Origin: Malaya genurostris
Taxonomy: Eukaryota; Arthropoda; Insecta; Diptera; Culicidae
Direction of reading: 5' to 3'
Length of the DNA: 64,000 nucleotides
Assembly: GCF_030247185.1 (NCBI RefSeq)
Contig: NC_080571.1
Coordinates: forward strand, 10,546,631 to 10,610,630
This document shows, one piece after another, positions 53,315 through 64,000 of the stretch (within the stretch, counting starts at the first letter, position 1; every line of letters begins with the position of its first letter). The notes beneath the pieces were generated by a model. It saw only the letters and a program-made list of their open reading frames with translations, had not been told where the DNA came from and did no database searches. The position numbers were made by a program, and so were the translations under genes.

Positions 53315-55027
53315 ATGGACTTTCGGATCATCGCACTCATTTCTCTCATTCCCTTTTCCTATCCTCAATTCATTCAAATACATGACATTTCGAATAATCC
53401 GGGTGCGTTAATTATGAAAGTTGGAGAAGGAAGAATTAGTTTAGGCTATGATAAGGTTTTGCACATTATAGAATTAAACCAGTTCCAGAATTCAATTACT
53501 ACAATTAAAAATGTGTTGAATCGAATCAACAATAAAACAGGAGATTTTTCAAATTTAATCGAATTAAAGCTTTCAATGATAAATGATACATTCATGAGCC
53601 TTCTCCCAAGAAACAGAAAGGTAAAAAGATCAATAGAAGTGTTAGGAAGCACTATCAAACTAATCACCGGAAATTTAGATGCCCAGGATTTGAGAAATAT
53701 TAATGCAGATCTATATGCACTGAAAAACAATGAAAATAGCTTATTAAATGAAAATAACAAACAAATATCTATCAATGCAAATTTTCAAGAACGAATTAAT
53801 ATTGTAAACAATCAGATCAAGGATCATGAGAACAGTTTAGCTAAAATTTTACTTAAAGAAGATTATATCATAACTGAATCCACTAAAATTTCAATCTTAT
53901 TTCAATTAGATATGCTCTTAAACTCATTACATTCTATAGAAAATAGCTTATCACTCGTCAAGGTCAACATAATAAACAAACAAATTTTATCAAATAGTGA
54001 ACTAGAGGTCATAGCAGCAAAGCTAACCAAGCAAGGATTCAAGATTGATAGTTTAGACGAAGTTTGCGTGTACCTGACAACTACAGCGTTTTATCAAGGA
54101 GATAACATCATTATCAGCATCAATATCCCTAACGTACAGCCTATTGTGTTTGACAAAATGCTTTTATTACCGCTACCTGTGAACAACAAAACAGTGAACA
54201 TTGACCACAAAGTAATCTTCAAACATGTAAACGAGACGTTAGCCGTTTCTACAGGATGCCAAGAAACGCCCAAAATTACTATCTGTAAACGAGAACTATT
54301 GACAAACATCAGTGCAGATGATTGCATCGCACCATTGATTAGAGGTTTGAACGGAAAATGTCCCTTCTCAGAATTGCCACAAACCATCGAATATGAATTA
54401 CCCGCACCTGGTACCATAATAGTCAAAGCGCTCACCAACAAAATTACATTGAGCAGCACGTGTGGAATTAATCAAAAAGAATTGAAAGGCATTTTTCTCG
54501 TCTCATTCCACAATTGTACCATCATTATTGGAAACAAATTATTCGAAAACTATGAAATTCAATTCCGTCACCCTATTATCGCACCTCTAAGGTCAAACCA
54601 AATCGCAGAAACACATTTGGAAAAATACGTCAACATAACCCAGTTACATGACCTACATATCGAAAACAGGAAGAACCTTCAATCTTTGGAATTGAAACAA
54701 CATTTATCAATTGGTTCCTTCATATGCGCAGTTATCCTGATTACAACAATTCTAGGCATCGTTTATCATAAAACCAAAATATCTTCAACAGCATTAGTCG
54801 AACGCACGGGTCGTGCTTCTTTAAGGGATGGAGGAGTTAACAGCCAGCGTTTCCCAAGAACGTCACCAATAGCAGACGATCGAGATTCCCACAGAATGAA
54901 GACCGCAGCATCAACAACAATCGTCGCCCCAGCATCAGTCACGTACACGGTAAACAAATCTTGTATCGCGTTACCGGCGCTAGGGAATAGTAAATCGACA
55001 GGGTTCTCACGATCGGCAGCTAGCTAG
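53315..55027 (+). CDS. env: Errantivirus-like envelope fusion protein
   Basis: The 570-residue protein begins with a hydrophobic signal peptide (residues 1-18). A furin-type cleavage site RNRKVKR stands at residues 99-105, followed by a fusion-peptide-like segment (SIEVLGSTIKLITGN). The large ectodomain has several N-glycosylation sequons and Cys residues. A membrane span lies near residues 463-485 (SIGSFICAVILITTILGIVY). Signal, furin site near residue 100 and a single C-terminal span match the errantivirus envelope group related to baculovirus F proteins. The tail from about residue 508 is encoded by the 3' LTR. It would sit in the membrane and mediate entry or cell-to-cell transfer. The frame is undamaged; function is inferred only from family. 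Confidence 0.92.
   Translation: MDFRIIALISLIPFSYPQFIQIHDISNNPGALIMKVGEGRISLGYDKVLHIIELNQFQNSITTIKNVLNRINNKTGDFSNLIELKLSMINDTFMSLLPRNRKVKRSIEVLGSTIKLITGNLDAQDLRNINADLYALKNNENSLLNENNKQISINANFQERINIVNNQIKDHENSLAKILLKEDYIITESTKISILFQLDMLLNSLHSIENSLSLVKVNIINKQILSNSELEVIAAKLTKQGFKIDSLDEVCVYLTTTAFYQGDNIIISINIPNVQPIVFDKMLLLPLPVNNKTVNIDHKVIFKHVNETLAVSTGCQETPKITICKRELLTNISADDCIAPLIRGLNGKCPFSELPQTIEYELPAPGTIIVKALTNKITLSSTCGINQKELKGIFLVSFHNCTIIIGNKLFENYEIQFRHPIIAPLRSNQIAETHLEKYVNITQLHDLHIENRKNLQSLELKQHLSIGSFICAVILITTILGIVYHKTKISSTALVERTGRASLRDGGVNSQRFPRTSPIADDRDSHRMKTAASTTIVAPASVTYTVNKSCIALPALGNSKSTGFSRSAAS
54823..54834 (+). promoter_or_regulatory. Polypurine tract (AAGGGATGGAGG)
   Basis: The purine-rich run lies immediately before the 3' LTR start AGTTAAC, with one T in the middle. 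It would prime plus-strand synthesis. It is also part of the env reading frame. Confidence 0.8.
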
Positions 55028-55137
55028 GTTAGGCTTAGAGTAAAGTTAGAACAAAAATAAAGTTTAGTTTCAGTTTAACCTCAGAAGTGAAAAGTGTTCT
55101 CTCTTTTTAAAAACCCCTTTGCGAGGGTAGATATTTT

Positions 55138-55141
<4 letters not shown>
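54835..55141 (+). repeat. 3' LTR
   Basis: It is identical to the 5' LTR over 307 bp by direct reading. It carries the env C-terminus (up to 55027) and the AATAAA at 55056-55061. Confidence 0.95.

Positions 55142-55230
<89 letters not shown>
55142..55230. repeat. (TA)n then (TG)n microsatellite, right part
   Basis: A TA tract of about 77 bp passes into TGTGTGTGTGTG and then into a copy of the abundant repeat. It is the continuation of the tract at 47703-47932. Confidence 0.95.
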
Positions 55231-57260
55231 ATTTAAATGCATCTTTAGACTAATTTGTTTAAGGCGCAATTTTATCCTAGATTGCTGAACCGATTTTAAC
55301 ATGCTTAGGCTCATTTGAAAGCTATTGTCGACCATTGATTAAGTTCAAAGGTCGAATGGCTGTAACCTCTGGTTCCGGAGATATGATGGTATAAGTGACG
55401 TATGAGGGATCAAGTCACCTGAAAAATTCAAATTTTCTTAAGTGTATTTTTACCTCATACACATTTACACACATACATTTTGTGATCTCATTACTCTAGC
55501 AAGCAATTCCCAGACGTTTACGAGTCATGAGAAACATTCAGACAGAAAAAAATGACTTTACTTTTCTCATATAGAAAGGCTATGCAATCACTGTGAAAAC
55601 CGACTGTTGAACCGACACCCGGAAGGCTGAGTGTCATATAGCATTCGAATCAGTTCGTCAAGTACGCAAAATGTATGTGTGCTTTTGTGTTTATTTATGT
55701 GTGGGTGATTAAAGTATGCACTCACTTTTCTCAGAGATGGCTGAAGCGATTTTCACAAATCGCGACTCAAATGAAAAGTACTATTGTCCCAAAAAAAAAA
55801 TTTTTATTTCGTATGGGTCTGACTTCCGGTTCCGGAACTACAGGGTGATGAGTGAAAACTGCAAATTAAAAAGTTTGCCTTCAAAGATAATTATATAAAA
55901 ATGATCAAATTTTTCAAAAATAGTAAATCAATCCCTCCAGTTAACAGGTCTTATAAGTTGAAGAATATACAAACTCACATCCCATATACCGGTTCCAGGA
56001 ATCCGGTGCCGGAAGTGCACAGAAAAAAATAGTTTGTTGATTTTCGTCAATTTTCATACACATCTTTGCCTGCTTCAAATGGAAAGTTGTTTTACAATTC
56101 CTTTTAATTTTAAACTTTTCAAAGCAAAACTAATCGTTTTTCGAAATACCTTATGATCAAAAAAGAACCGGAATTTTATTAAAAACGTGCTTAATCCACC
56201 TATCAGTGAGATGATACCTTTTTTTATCAATCCGCATGTGTTTTTTTCATGAATATTCTTCGGTTTTCATGACATTATTTTAATGACCGTCGTTTTAAGC
56301 TGCAATTTGGCATTTTAATCACTCATTACTCTATCTAAAAAGGTTACAATCGATTAAACTTTTCATGATATGTCGAAGTGAGTTCCACTTTAGAATTTAC
56401 GGTAATTTAAGGTACTTCCAGAGCCGGTATTCAGGAACCAGCATAAACCAAACCGATTCGTATGGCCATATGACGAATAAATTGCAATAGTTTTGAGTCC
56501 AACTTTCAAGCTTTACGGGATTATCATCTTCTATATCGGTTTGAATTTTAAAAATTCATCCTCCTGTAATTCCAGAATCGGAAGTCAGCATTGAATAAAA
56601 TTAATTAATTTTGTGTGGGACTATAAGTTTATTTTAATTTGAATTTTTTCTTAAATTCGATTTGGCTTTATTTGAGAAAACGATTGAGCTTTGAGAAACG
56701 ATTCGATACAGGAGCCGGAATTCGAAAATCGGTGTAACCGAGGTCAGACAAATTCACCTGATTAGTTTACATTTGATTCAATATGTTTAAAAATCAGTAT
56801 AGACATCTTTAAGAAATCGTAGTACGAGTTAAATTGTTGGGTGCCTTCCGAATCGAAAACTGAATACCACTAAAACTGAAATAAGTTTATTTGGTTGTCG
56901 ACTATTCAAATCAGCAAATCTTAGATGATTCTTAGATATCATTTGAATCTTAGATCGGTTCAGCCATCTACGAGGAAAATAAGTTACACAATTTTAATTT
57001 CGTTTCACATATCATCCTGTATTTCCGCCACCAGAAGTCGGAACCAAACATAAATCATGAACCTTGTTTGGGAGTATACAACTTTTCATATGAATCTGAG
57101 TTTGTAGAAAACGGTTGAGTCATCTCCAAAAAAATGAGTGAAATTTTTTGTCACACACGCATTTGCTGATCTCGACGAACTGATTCAAATGGTATATGGG
57201 TGTTTTGTTCTTCCAGCATTTATTGCTGTAAGCAGTTTAAATCAATATAATTATGAAATT
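55231..57260. repeat. Cluster of abundant-family copies in both orientations
   Basis: 55262-55425 and 55560-55900 are inverse copies (TTGCTGAACCGATTTTAACA; AGAGATGGCTGAAGCGATTT; TTCCGGTTCCGGAACTACAG). 56185-57260 is a plus-orientation, long but diverged copy that starts TTAATCCACCTATCAGTGAG. It has several CATTTGAATCTTAG...ATCGGTTCAGCCATCT blocks and ends near GATCTCGACGAACTGATTC and the TTCCAGCATTTATT segment. At 56149-56175 a mariner terminal fragment (ACCTTATGATCAAAAAAGAA) precedes it. Confidence 0.65.
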
Positions 57261-57569
57261 GTTCAGAATTCGGAAGTACTGCCATCTTTCCAATATGTCA
57301 TATTCGAACGATTATGGTGCCAAAAACGAACCGTGCTAAAATTGGTCCGAGGCAAAATGTCATGAAAAATAATGCTGTTCACAGTCTTTTTGGTACTTAG
57401 AAATTATTGTATGTAACAGTATAAAAAATCGTGTTTTACGTTGCTCCCAAGCCTTTCTTTGCCATACAGCGCTCAGAACTTCTACTGCTGGAATATGGGG
57501 GAAAAGTCGCTTACACAAAAAATTCGATATCTCCGTTAAAAATGGACGGATTTTAACAATCTATGGCTT

Positions 57570-57960
57570 GTTGGATAGCTATTATCGTGCGGAACCTAAG
57601 TCTGAAAACATATTCTGTTTTCAAGGTCAATTGTGACAGATACTGTCAAAAAACTGAAAATTTTGACATAAAACTTCGTATAACTCAAAAAGTAAACATC
57701 CGATCACAAAACCATTCAATAGCGTTCTGGGTGACGGGGAGACCTTTCATTTGCGACTAGTTTGATCAAAATCGGTCCAGCCATCTCTGAGATCTAGACC
57801 TCTTAGTTGACAACACACATACAGACACACACACATACACACACAGACATTTGCTCAGTTCGTCGAGCTGAATCGATTGGTATATGACATTCGGCCCTCC
57901 GGGGCTCGGAAAATTTTTCGAAAGTTTGAGCGAATTCTATACCTATTTTTTATATATATA
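57570..57960 (+). repeat. Abundant-family copy, 3' portion
   Basis: TTTGATCAAAATCGGTCCAG, a CA/TACA microsatellite near 57813-57848, TTTGCTCAGTTCGTCGAGCT and CATTCGGCCCTCCGGGGCT are in family order. The mariner at 57965 begins in or just after its end. Confidence 0.7.
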
Positions 57961-57964
57961 AAAA

Positions 57965-58630
57965 AAGGTAAAAACGCAAAATTTCAATTTTTACTAAATT
58001 TCTTTATTATCACCTTCAAAGTACTCTCGTCTTGTGGCAATACATGCATGCCAACGCTTGATCCAATTTCCCATACAAGTTTTATAGGCCGCCGAAGGTA
58101 TGACCTTTAGTTCACGCAGCGAATTCTCTTTTATGGTCTCTATGGTCTCAAAACGCGTTCCCCGCAATGGCAATTTGAGTCTGGGAAAGAGGAAAAAGTC
58201 ACACGGGGCCATATCTGGAGAGTACGGTGCTTGGTTGATGATATAGGTTGAGTTTTTGGCCAAAAACTGCGACACAACCAACGCTGTTTTTGAATTAAAT
58301 TCAGCTTTTTTGACACCAGTCGAGAAGCGACGCGTTTCAAACCCAAAACATCAGTAAAAATGTGTTCGGCTGATCCATAAGAGATGCCCAACAACACGGC
58401 AATCTCTCTAATCGCTAAAAGAACGATTTTGCAACACGATTTGCTTCGCCGATTCAATGTTTTCTTCAGTAACAGATGTTGTTGGGCGGCCAGGGATCTC
58501 ATCATGATCCAAGCTTGTACGACCACCTTTGAAGCGTTTATACCACTCGTATGCCTGTGTTTTTCCTAGACACGATTCATCAAAGGCCTTTTCTAACATT
58601 TTCAACGTTTCGGAACAGTTAAACCCATTG
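57965..58630 (-). pseudogene. Internally deleted mariner transposase
   Basis: From the upper end, the minus strand reads NGFNCSETLKMLEKAFDESC, the QAYEWYKRFKGGRTSLDHDE linker, REIAVLLGISYGSAEHIFTD (second helix-turn-helix) and RLVSKKLNLIQKQR. It then jumps to FLAKNSTYIINQAPYSPDMA and PCDFFLFPRLKLPLRGTRFE, the block with the third catalytic Asp, and ends at IATRREYFEGDNKEI. The first two catalytic Asp residues are deleted. The 5' end is cut at about 58630, where the palindromic element at 58627 begins. It is the same family as the copies at 18225 and 19779 and retains the 3' part those copies lack. Confidence 0.85.
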
Positions 58631-59655
58631 TGGGAAAAAATCTATGAAAACTCGCAAAGAATTCTGTAACTCATGAACCAATTGAGATATGTCAACAAAC
58701 TAAAGCGTTTCTTATGTAAAAATGACCAAGGAATTCAATGGTTTACAATGGCCGCACGAATCGCAATCCTGTTCGATTTACCCCAAATGTACAGCAGTTT
58801 TGGGGTTTCCTACAACATTCGCTCTGTAACTTGAAAAGAAGTCGATTGCGGTATTCTGGAATAACCTACTTCCATGTAAAAAAGTCTGTAGCATCGATTA
58901 GAAGAACCCACACTGGCCGCACGAAACGTTTTGGTGGCTATTTCACCCCAATTCCTCCATTTCATGAGATCCTTACTGTAAATCGTCCTTAAATCTTGGT
59001 AAAACTTCTTGCAAGTTTGCTAAATCTAGCTTATCTTATGTAAAAAGTCTGGAGAATCAAATGGAAGAACCTACACTGGCCGTACGAAAGGTTCTGGTGA
59101 CTATTTTACCCCAATTCCTCTATTTTATGATATCTTATTGTAAATCGTCCTTAAATCTCGGTAAAACTTATTGAAAGTTTACTAAATCTAGCTGTAAAAT
59201 CCGGTAAGCTGTAAAAAAAGTCTGTAGAATCGAATGAAAGAAACTACACTGGCCGCACGAAACGTTTTGATGACTATTCTACCGAGATTCAAGGACGATT
59301 TACAATAAGATATCATGAAATGGATAAATGGGCTAATACAGCCACCAAAACGTTTCGTGTGGCCAGTATACACTCTTCCATTCGATTCTCCAGACATTTT
59401 TACATAAAATCAAGCTATTTCAGTAGACCGCACTCGATTTCTTTTCAAGTCACAGAACAAATACTACAGGAAACCCTAAAACTGCCGGGCATTTGGGGTA
59501 AAACGAGCAGAAAGGCGATTCATGCGGCCATTAAAAACCATTCCATTGAATTTCTTGAATTTTTTCACATAAGAAACACTCTTGCTTGTTGCCTTTTTCC
59601 ATGGTTCTCGATTTCTTTGCGGGTTTCCTGGGTTTTTTTCCACTGTGCGTCGTAT
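58627..59655. mobile_element. Palindromic foldback built from about 160-bp units
   Basis: The left arm contains several diverged tandem units with GTAAAAAAGTCTGTAGAATCG, CTACACTGGCCGCACGAAACG, TGACTATTTTACCCCAATTC and ATCTTATTGTAAATCGTCCTT. At about 59290 the orientation flips, and the right arm runs in reverse to 59655. The outermost ends match as inverted repeats (ATTGTGGGAAAAAATC...CTCGCAAAGAATT versus CACAGTGGAAAAAAAC...CCGCAAAGAAATC). No ORF is present. It is probably a foldback-type DNA transposon. The left arm is longer by unit number. Confidence 0.75.
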
Positions 59656-60955
59656 AGTGCGACGGAGAAACTTCCAATTTGTAAATTGTATTAGTTGCTG
59701 GTCAAACGACACCTGGTCCCATGGAATGGTGTCCAAAAGCTTCAAAACAGAACACACTCACTTTGCTTCGCTCAACCGATTTTCACAAATAAAAAGCCTC
59801 AAAAGAAGGTGATAAACCGGAACTACAGGAAGAAGTGTGTTTGCTGAGAAAAACTGAAAAAAATCTTCTAATTTTGTCACGAAAGTATTTCGATTTTTAG
59901 GCTTTGCTAGTTTGTGCCCGAACAAACTTCCCTGTTTCAGTTCAATGAGCAATTTTTGCAAAAAACACCACAGTAATATTGCAGTGAGAATACTAGATAG
60001 ATGAGAAAAGCATCATCACACCACAAGGTGGATTGCAGCAGGTTTTCCCCATGACAATGCATCATCGAGTAAGTCGAGTGGCGGTCGCTACTCGCTGGGA
60101 AGTCTGCAGTGAACAGTGACTGGCCATGCGACTTACTCTTCCGACCATGCCCCATCCGATTATTATCTCGTTGCTACGTTGTGCTACGCACTTTCTGAGC
60201 TGCGCTCCAATTCTAACGAAAATTTGTTACCCAAAGTGGTTCAAAAGAACCCTTAAGGTGAAATGTAGCGGAATGCGAAAATCGCGTTTTGATCAATTAT
60301 TCAAAAACTAGACCGATTTTCGAAAAACCAAAAACAAAACTTAAGTTTTCGAAATCAAATTTATCATAACTAAGTATTCTTAGAATTTTGAAATTTTGCT
60401 TTGCCAAGCCGTAATTGGTTTTTGAAATGTATAAACGGTTACTGTTCCGTTCCACGGGGATGATTTTAGAACTGAAAAGTAGTGTTTGTAGCAAAATTTC
60501 ACAAAGAATCTTAAAATGAAACTCAAATCTATAAAATATTAGCTAAAACAGTCGAAATTTGAAAAAGTTTACATAAACTTTTCCTCATTTTTTTTTATTG
60601 TTTGCGCGCTGCTGTTTCGTATTGAGGTGGTGTGAGAAATGCACGGTGGGCACGGTGGCATTATATCGTGAGCAAAAATTACATATAAAAAAATCGTTTA
60701 TTTTCTAAGTAACTGTCATTTATAATGCTAATAATGTCCAATTCTGTTGAGTTCAATGCATTGATGTTGCTGAAGCTATAAAGCTTGGCTGTGTAATATC
60801 GTATAAAAGGTATTATTTTAGATTGTAGCAATTTTTATAGCAAAACTATAACTTCATCATTGACAAGCTACTGAATGAAATGAATACAAGCCAAGTATTA
60901 TCGTTCATTAACCTGTGATACAAACAATAATAATAAACAACTCGAATAAACGTCG
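59656..60955. other. No gene recognised
   Basis: A short inverse fragment of the abundant family may lie at about 59755-59840 (CACTCACTTTGCTTCGCTCA then ACCGATTTTCACAAATAAAA). Otherwise only short frames are present. Confidence 0.4.
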
Positions 60956-60959
60956 TCAA

Positions 60960-61165
60960 GCAAAGCAAAAGTCTTGGTATTACATTTATTGTTGAATATG
61001 ACCATTTGTTTCAACAGACTTCGCAGCCAAGAAGTGGCGGAACCGTACTGGGAGAATACTGAATCAACACCAGGAAAATGTCTGGGTGTGGTGTGTCTTG
61101 GAATTACATTCCTTTTGAGAAATTTGGCCTGTTTTAACAGACTTCGCAGCCGACTCATAGCATAG
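60960..61165 (+). repeat. Two direct units of a TTGGTATTACATT...CAGACTTCGCAGCC repeat
   Basis: GTCTTGGTATTACATTTATTG ... TGTTTCAACAGACTTCGCAG (60971-61028) recurs as GTCTTGGAATTACATTCCTT ... TGTTTTAACAGACTTCGCAG (61096-61151) with a step of about 125 bp. A third partial unit lies at 36777. Confidence 0.7.
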
Positions 61166-61885
61166 CTTCGATTACACGACTAGTGCTACGATCCTATTGA
61201 CACAACAAAAATAATACTTTCTACTTATTCGAAGATTATAACGAAAGTCAATTAGAATGGAATATATTGGCATTGAATGTATTCGATAAGTAAATTGGAC
61301 CGCGCTCTATCATGCGAGTCAAGTAAATACTTTTACGTAAATTCTATCTCATCGGAGGGAAGGGCCTGGTGAACGACTGGCAAAGATATCGAGAATACTT
61401 GAATGTTATCTCGTCTTCAATCGTTCTTTTGAAGGAGAATCCATGCTTGCTACTAAACTCAGACATACACATGGTTAGCAAGTTAGTCAATACTTGATGA
61501 TTCATAGCTGTAGTGTAAGAGTAATCACTAACAATAACTATTGAATTAGCATATATTCAAAGTGTGAAGGTTTCAAAAATCCATTACGTCAAGTCTTTTT
61601 TACAAGTCAATATAACGAGAGGTAAACCCACTGCGCTCAATCATTGAAAAAAGTTCTTGTTTCTATGTGTCCGTTTTTCTTGGTACGCTTTGTGCGACGG
61701 TTCGTTCAACTGAAGCGGATAAAATTTTGCGCGCATTTTATGACGCTACATTTCACCTTAATGTGGCAGTTAAAATTCGCATCGACTGAATCGCACAAAG
61801 CGATATTTAAACATTCAGATTGGTTCTCTTTTGCTGCTGTGCGATTGGTGATGCGACTATTTTTGTGCCCTAATTCTCTCTGGAG
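61166..61885. other. No gene recognised; possible leader of the LOA element
   Basis: There is no ORF1-like sequence here. The last 250 bp before 61886 show a frame without recognisable domain. If this LOA-type copy is 5'-truncated, its junction lies in this interval. Confidence 0.4.
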
Positions 61886-64000
61886 ATGTTTAAAATGGCG
61901 CAAATAAACCTTCAGCAGAAGCGCACCGCGACAATGAACCTCTCTCGTCTATTACAGGAAGGTAAGGTTAAAATAGCTTTGGTTCAGGAACCTTACTTCA
62001 AAAAAGAACATTTTTATGTTGGAAAACTAATTAATCCCGCTTTTGCAATCTATAGCAAGGTTGGTCTGGACAATCCCCAGCAAATGCCACGTGCATGCAT
62101 TCTTGTAAATGATTCAATTCCAGCGTATCTCTTACCCGAGCGAATGACTCGTGATATCTGTACAATTGCAGTTGACTTAAAAATAGGAAATATTGAAAAG
62201 AAATATATATACTGTTCGGCTCATTTGCCCCACAATGAGCCGTATCTCACGGAAGATTTTAAGAAAGTAGTGCTGTACTGTGAAAGAACTGGTCTTCCAC
62301 TAATTACTGGAAGTGATGCAAATGCTCATCACATCATCTGGGGTAGCACAGATATAAATCCCAGCGGATCTGAACTAATGGAGTACATAAGCAGTACGAA
62401 TCTATACATTCTCAATGAAGGAAGTCGCCCAACTTTTGTTAGATCTGATAGGGAAGAGGTATTGGATATAACACTTTGTTCTGAATAAGTTCAGCACAAA
62501 CTGGGAAACTGGAAGGTGTCAGATGAAACTGAACCTTCGCTCTCAGACCACAAATTTACATTTTTTGATCACTTAGGTGTTACCATAACTGTCACAACAT
62601 ATCGGAACCCAAAATCTACCGATTGGGATCTTTATACTGAAACTTTGGCAACAAAATTTCATGGCTATTTTCCCACCATCGAATGTCACGACGATTTGGA
62701 CTTGGCTGTAAACACTTTGAACTCATTCATAGTGTCATCATATGAAGAGGCTTGTCCGCCCAGATCCGTCAAAACTACAAATGGTAGTCCATGGTGGAGG
62801 GCTGACCTTGAGAAACTGAAAAAGGACATGCGAAGAGCTTGGAACCGGCGTGGGCATGACAACTCGAAAACGGCTTTTAAAACTGCTCGAACTGCGTATA
62901 AAAAATGCCTTAGATCTGCCGAACGAACTGGGTGGAAAAATCTTTGCACAAATATCTCTAGTCTAAATGAAACGAGCAGGCTAAACAAGATACTCTCGAA
63001 ATCAAAAGTTCTCCAGGCTAACTGTCTTAAAAACATGGATGGTGAACTGGTTTCTAACGAAGAGGACATTCTTAACTGTCTCTTCGAGACACACTTTCCA
63101 GGTAGCAAAATTGTTGATCCTGATTTTCTAAACGCTCACGAACCGCGCACAGACAATCTTGATTCGTGGGCAATAGCAAGATCGCTTATCACTTTTGAAT
63201 CGATAAAGTGGGCAATTGACAGTTTTGCACCATACAAATCACTTGGAAAAGATGGCATCTATCCTATTCTATTGCAGAAAGGTTTTGATATTACGAAACA
63301 TGTCCTGAGAAAGATTCTACTTAACAGCCTTGCTCTTGAATACATCCCGAAAGCATGGCGAGAAATAATCATCAAATTTATTCCAAAAGGCGAACGTCAG
63401 AGTTACAAGGAAGCCCAGAGCTTTAGACCCATCAGCTTAAGCTCTTTTTGCTTAAAATCCTTGGAACGAATTGTCGATAATCACATCAGAGATAAGTGCC
63501 TAATTGAACGACCGCTTCATACTAAACAACATGCTTATCAACGTGGAAAATCCACGATCACACTACTTCACGATGTTGTATATAATATCGAAAAAGCCTT
63601 TTCGCTCAAACAATCCAGCTTGGGAACTTTTCTAGATATAGAAGGTGCTTTTGACAATGTATCTTTCCAATCCATTGTGCAAGCGATGAGCAGACATGGA
63701 GTATCATCAAGCATCTCAGGCTGGATAAGCGCAGCGCTTAGCAATCGCATCCTCTGCTCATCAAGAAGGTGTCTTGTCACCATTACTCTGGAACCTTGTT
63801 GCTGATGGTCTACTGCAAAAACTCAATGAACTTGGGTTTCCGACGTACGGATTCGCAGATGATTATCTAATACAAATCACTGGACTATGCGTTGCAACGC
63901 TATTTGATCTGATGCAACAGGCTTTAAGGGTTGTGGAACAATGGTGTCAACAGGTTGAATTGTCGGTGAATCCAAACAACACCTCAATGGTTCTTTTCAC
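61886..64000 (+). pseudogene. LOA-clade LINE ORF2, one stop and one frameshift, runs off the window
   Basis: The frame begins MFKMAQINLQQKRTATMNLS (a second ATG lies at 61895), the endonuclease start typical of LOA elements. It has KIALVQEPYFKKEHFY, ITGSDANAHHIIWG and LDITLCSE. A TAA at 62486 is the only stop before 63750; the same frame continues with NWKVSDETEPSLSDHKF. The linker has SPWWRADLEKLKKDMRRAWN. RT blocks follow: FAPYKSLGKDGIYPILLQKG, IIIKFIPKGERQSYKEAQSF, RPISLSSFCLKSLERIVDNH and TFLDIEGAFDNV. A small deletion with frameshift near 63755 precedes EGVLSPLLWNLVADGLL and YGFADDYLIQITG. The remainder, including any RNase H, is outside the window. It is inactive but young in appearance. 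Confidence 0.9.

Noticed and set aside
54766..54957. Minus-strand 63-codon frame over the 3' LTR start
   Set aside because: It is antisense to the env C-terminus and occurs again in the 5' LTR; no sign of a real antisense gene.
61644..61907. 87-codon frame just upstream of the LOA ORF2, candidate ORF1
   Set aside because: It has no zinc knuckle or gag motif and overlaps the ORF2 start in another frame; most likely chance.

Overview
The window reads as repeat-dense intergenic DNA from a dipteran, most likely a culicine mosquito. This rests on two mosquito-type DD37E Tc1/mariner elements (ITmD37E), mosquito-style non-LTR elements of several clades, a BEL/Pao-like gag with a PHD finger, and many copies of a repeat family with motifs such as CCACCTAGTGGTGT, AAATCGGTTCAGCCATCTCT and GAACTGAGTCGAATGG. 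I cannot name the species. I see no convincing host protein-coding gene, no tRNA or rRNA gene and no CRISPR array. Almost every credible coding region belongs to a mobile element.

Layout. 1-3.4 kb: mostly unassigned sequence. 3.4-10 kb: a decayed I/Jockey-superfamily LINE (ORF1 pieces, endonuclease pieces), interrupted by a 1.29-kb DD37E element and by about 1.6 kb of old tandem repeats. 10-12.4 kb: a minisatellite and a PHD-finger gag remnant. 13.9-16.6 kb: two copies of the abundant repeat family, one with a 116-bp (CA)n tract. 16.9-27.6 kb: a region framed by two inverted copies of a 1.2-kb element that carries a TATA box and three tandem hairpin units. Between them lie mariner fragments, a foldback mariner chimera, small MITEs and a clean 415-bp hAT-type MITE. 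28.7-32.2 kb: a decayed RTE-type LINE. 32.4-34.0 kb: a 1.56-kb retroposed insertion with a 22-bp target duplication. 34-37.7 kb: little recognisable. 37.7-39.0 kb: a second DD37E element. 39.0-41.2 kb: two palindromic foldbacks.

41.97-46.11 kb: an intact Jockey-clade LINE with ORF1, ORF2, poly(A) tail and target duplication. 46.4-47.7 kb: a mauritiana-type mariner split by a 360-bp insertion. 47.93-55.14 kb: a complete gypsy/errantivirus-like endogenous retrovirus (gag, pol, env) whose two 307-bp LTRs look identical. It sits inside a (TA)n microsatellite. 55.2-58 kb: more copies of the abundant repeat. 58.0-59.7 kb: a deleted mariner next to a 1-kb palindromic satellite. 61.9 kb to the end: a LOA-type LINE ORF2 with one in-frame stop and one frameshift, running off the window.

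The retrovirus and the Jockey element are the two loci that still look functional. The retrovirus shows a primer-binding site, a splice donor and acceptor, a gag-pol overlap with a -1 slippery heptamer, a polypurine tract, and an env reading frame that continues into the 3' LTR. The least explained item is the inverted pair of 1.2-kb elements with a promoter-like TATA box and a repeated stem-loop.
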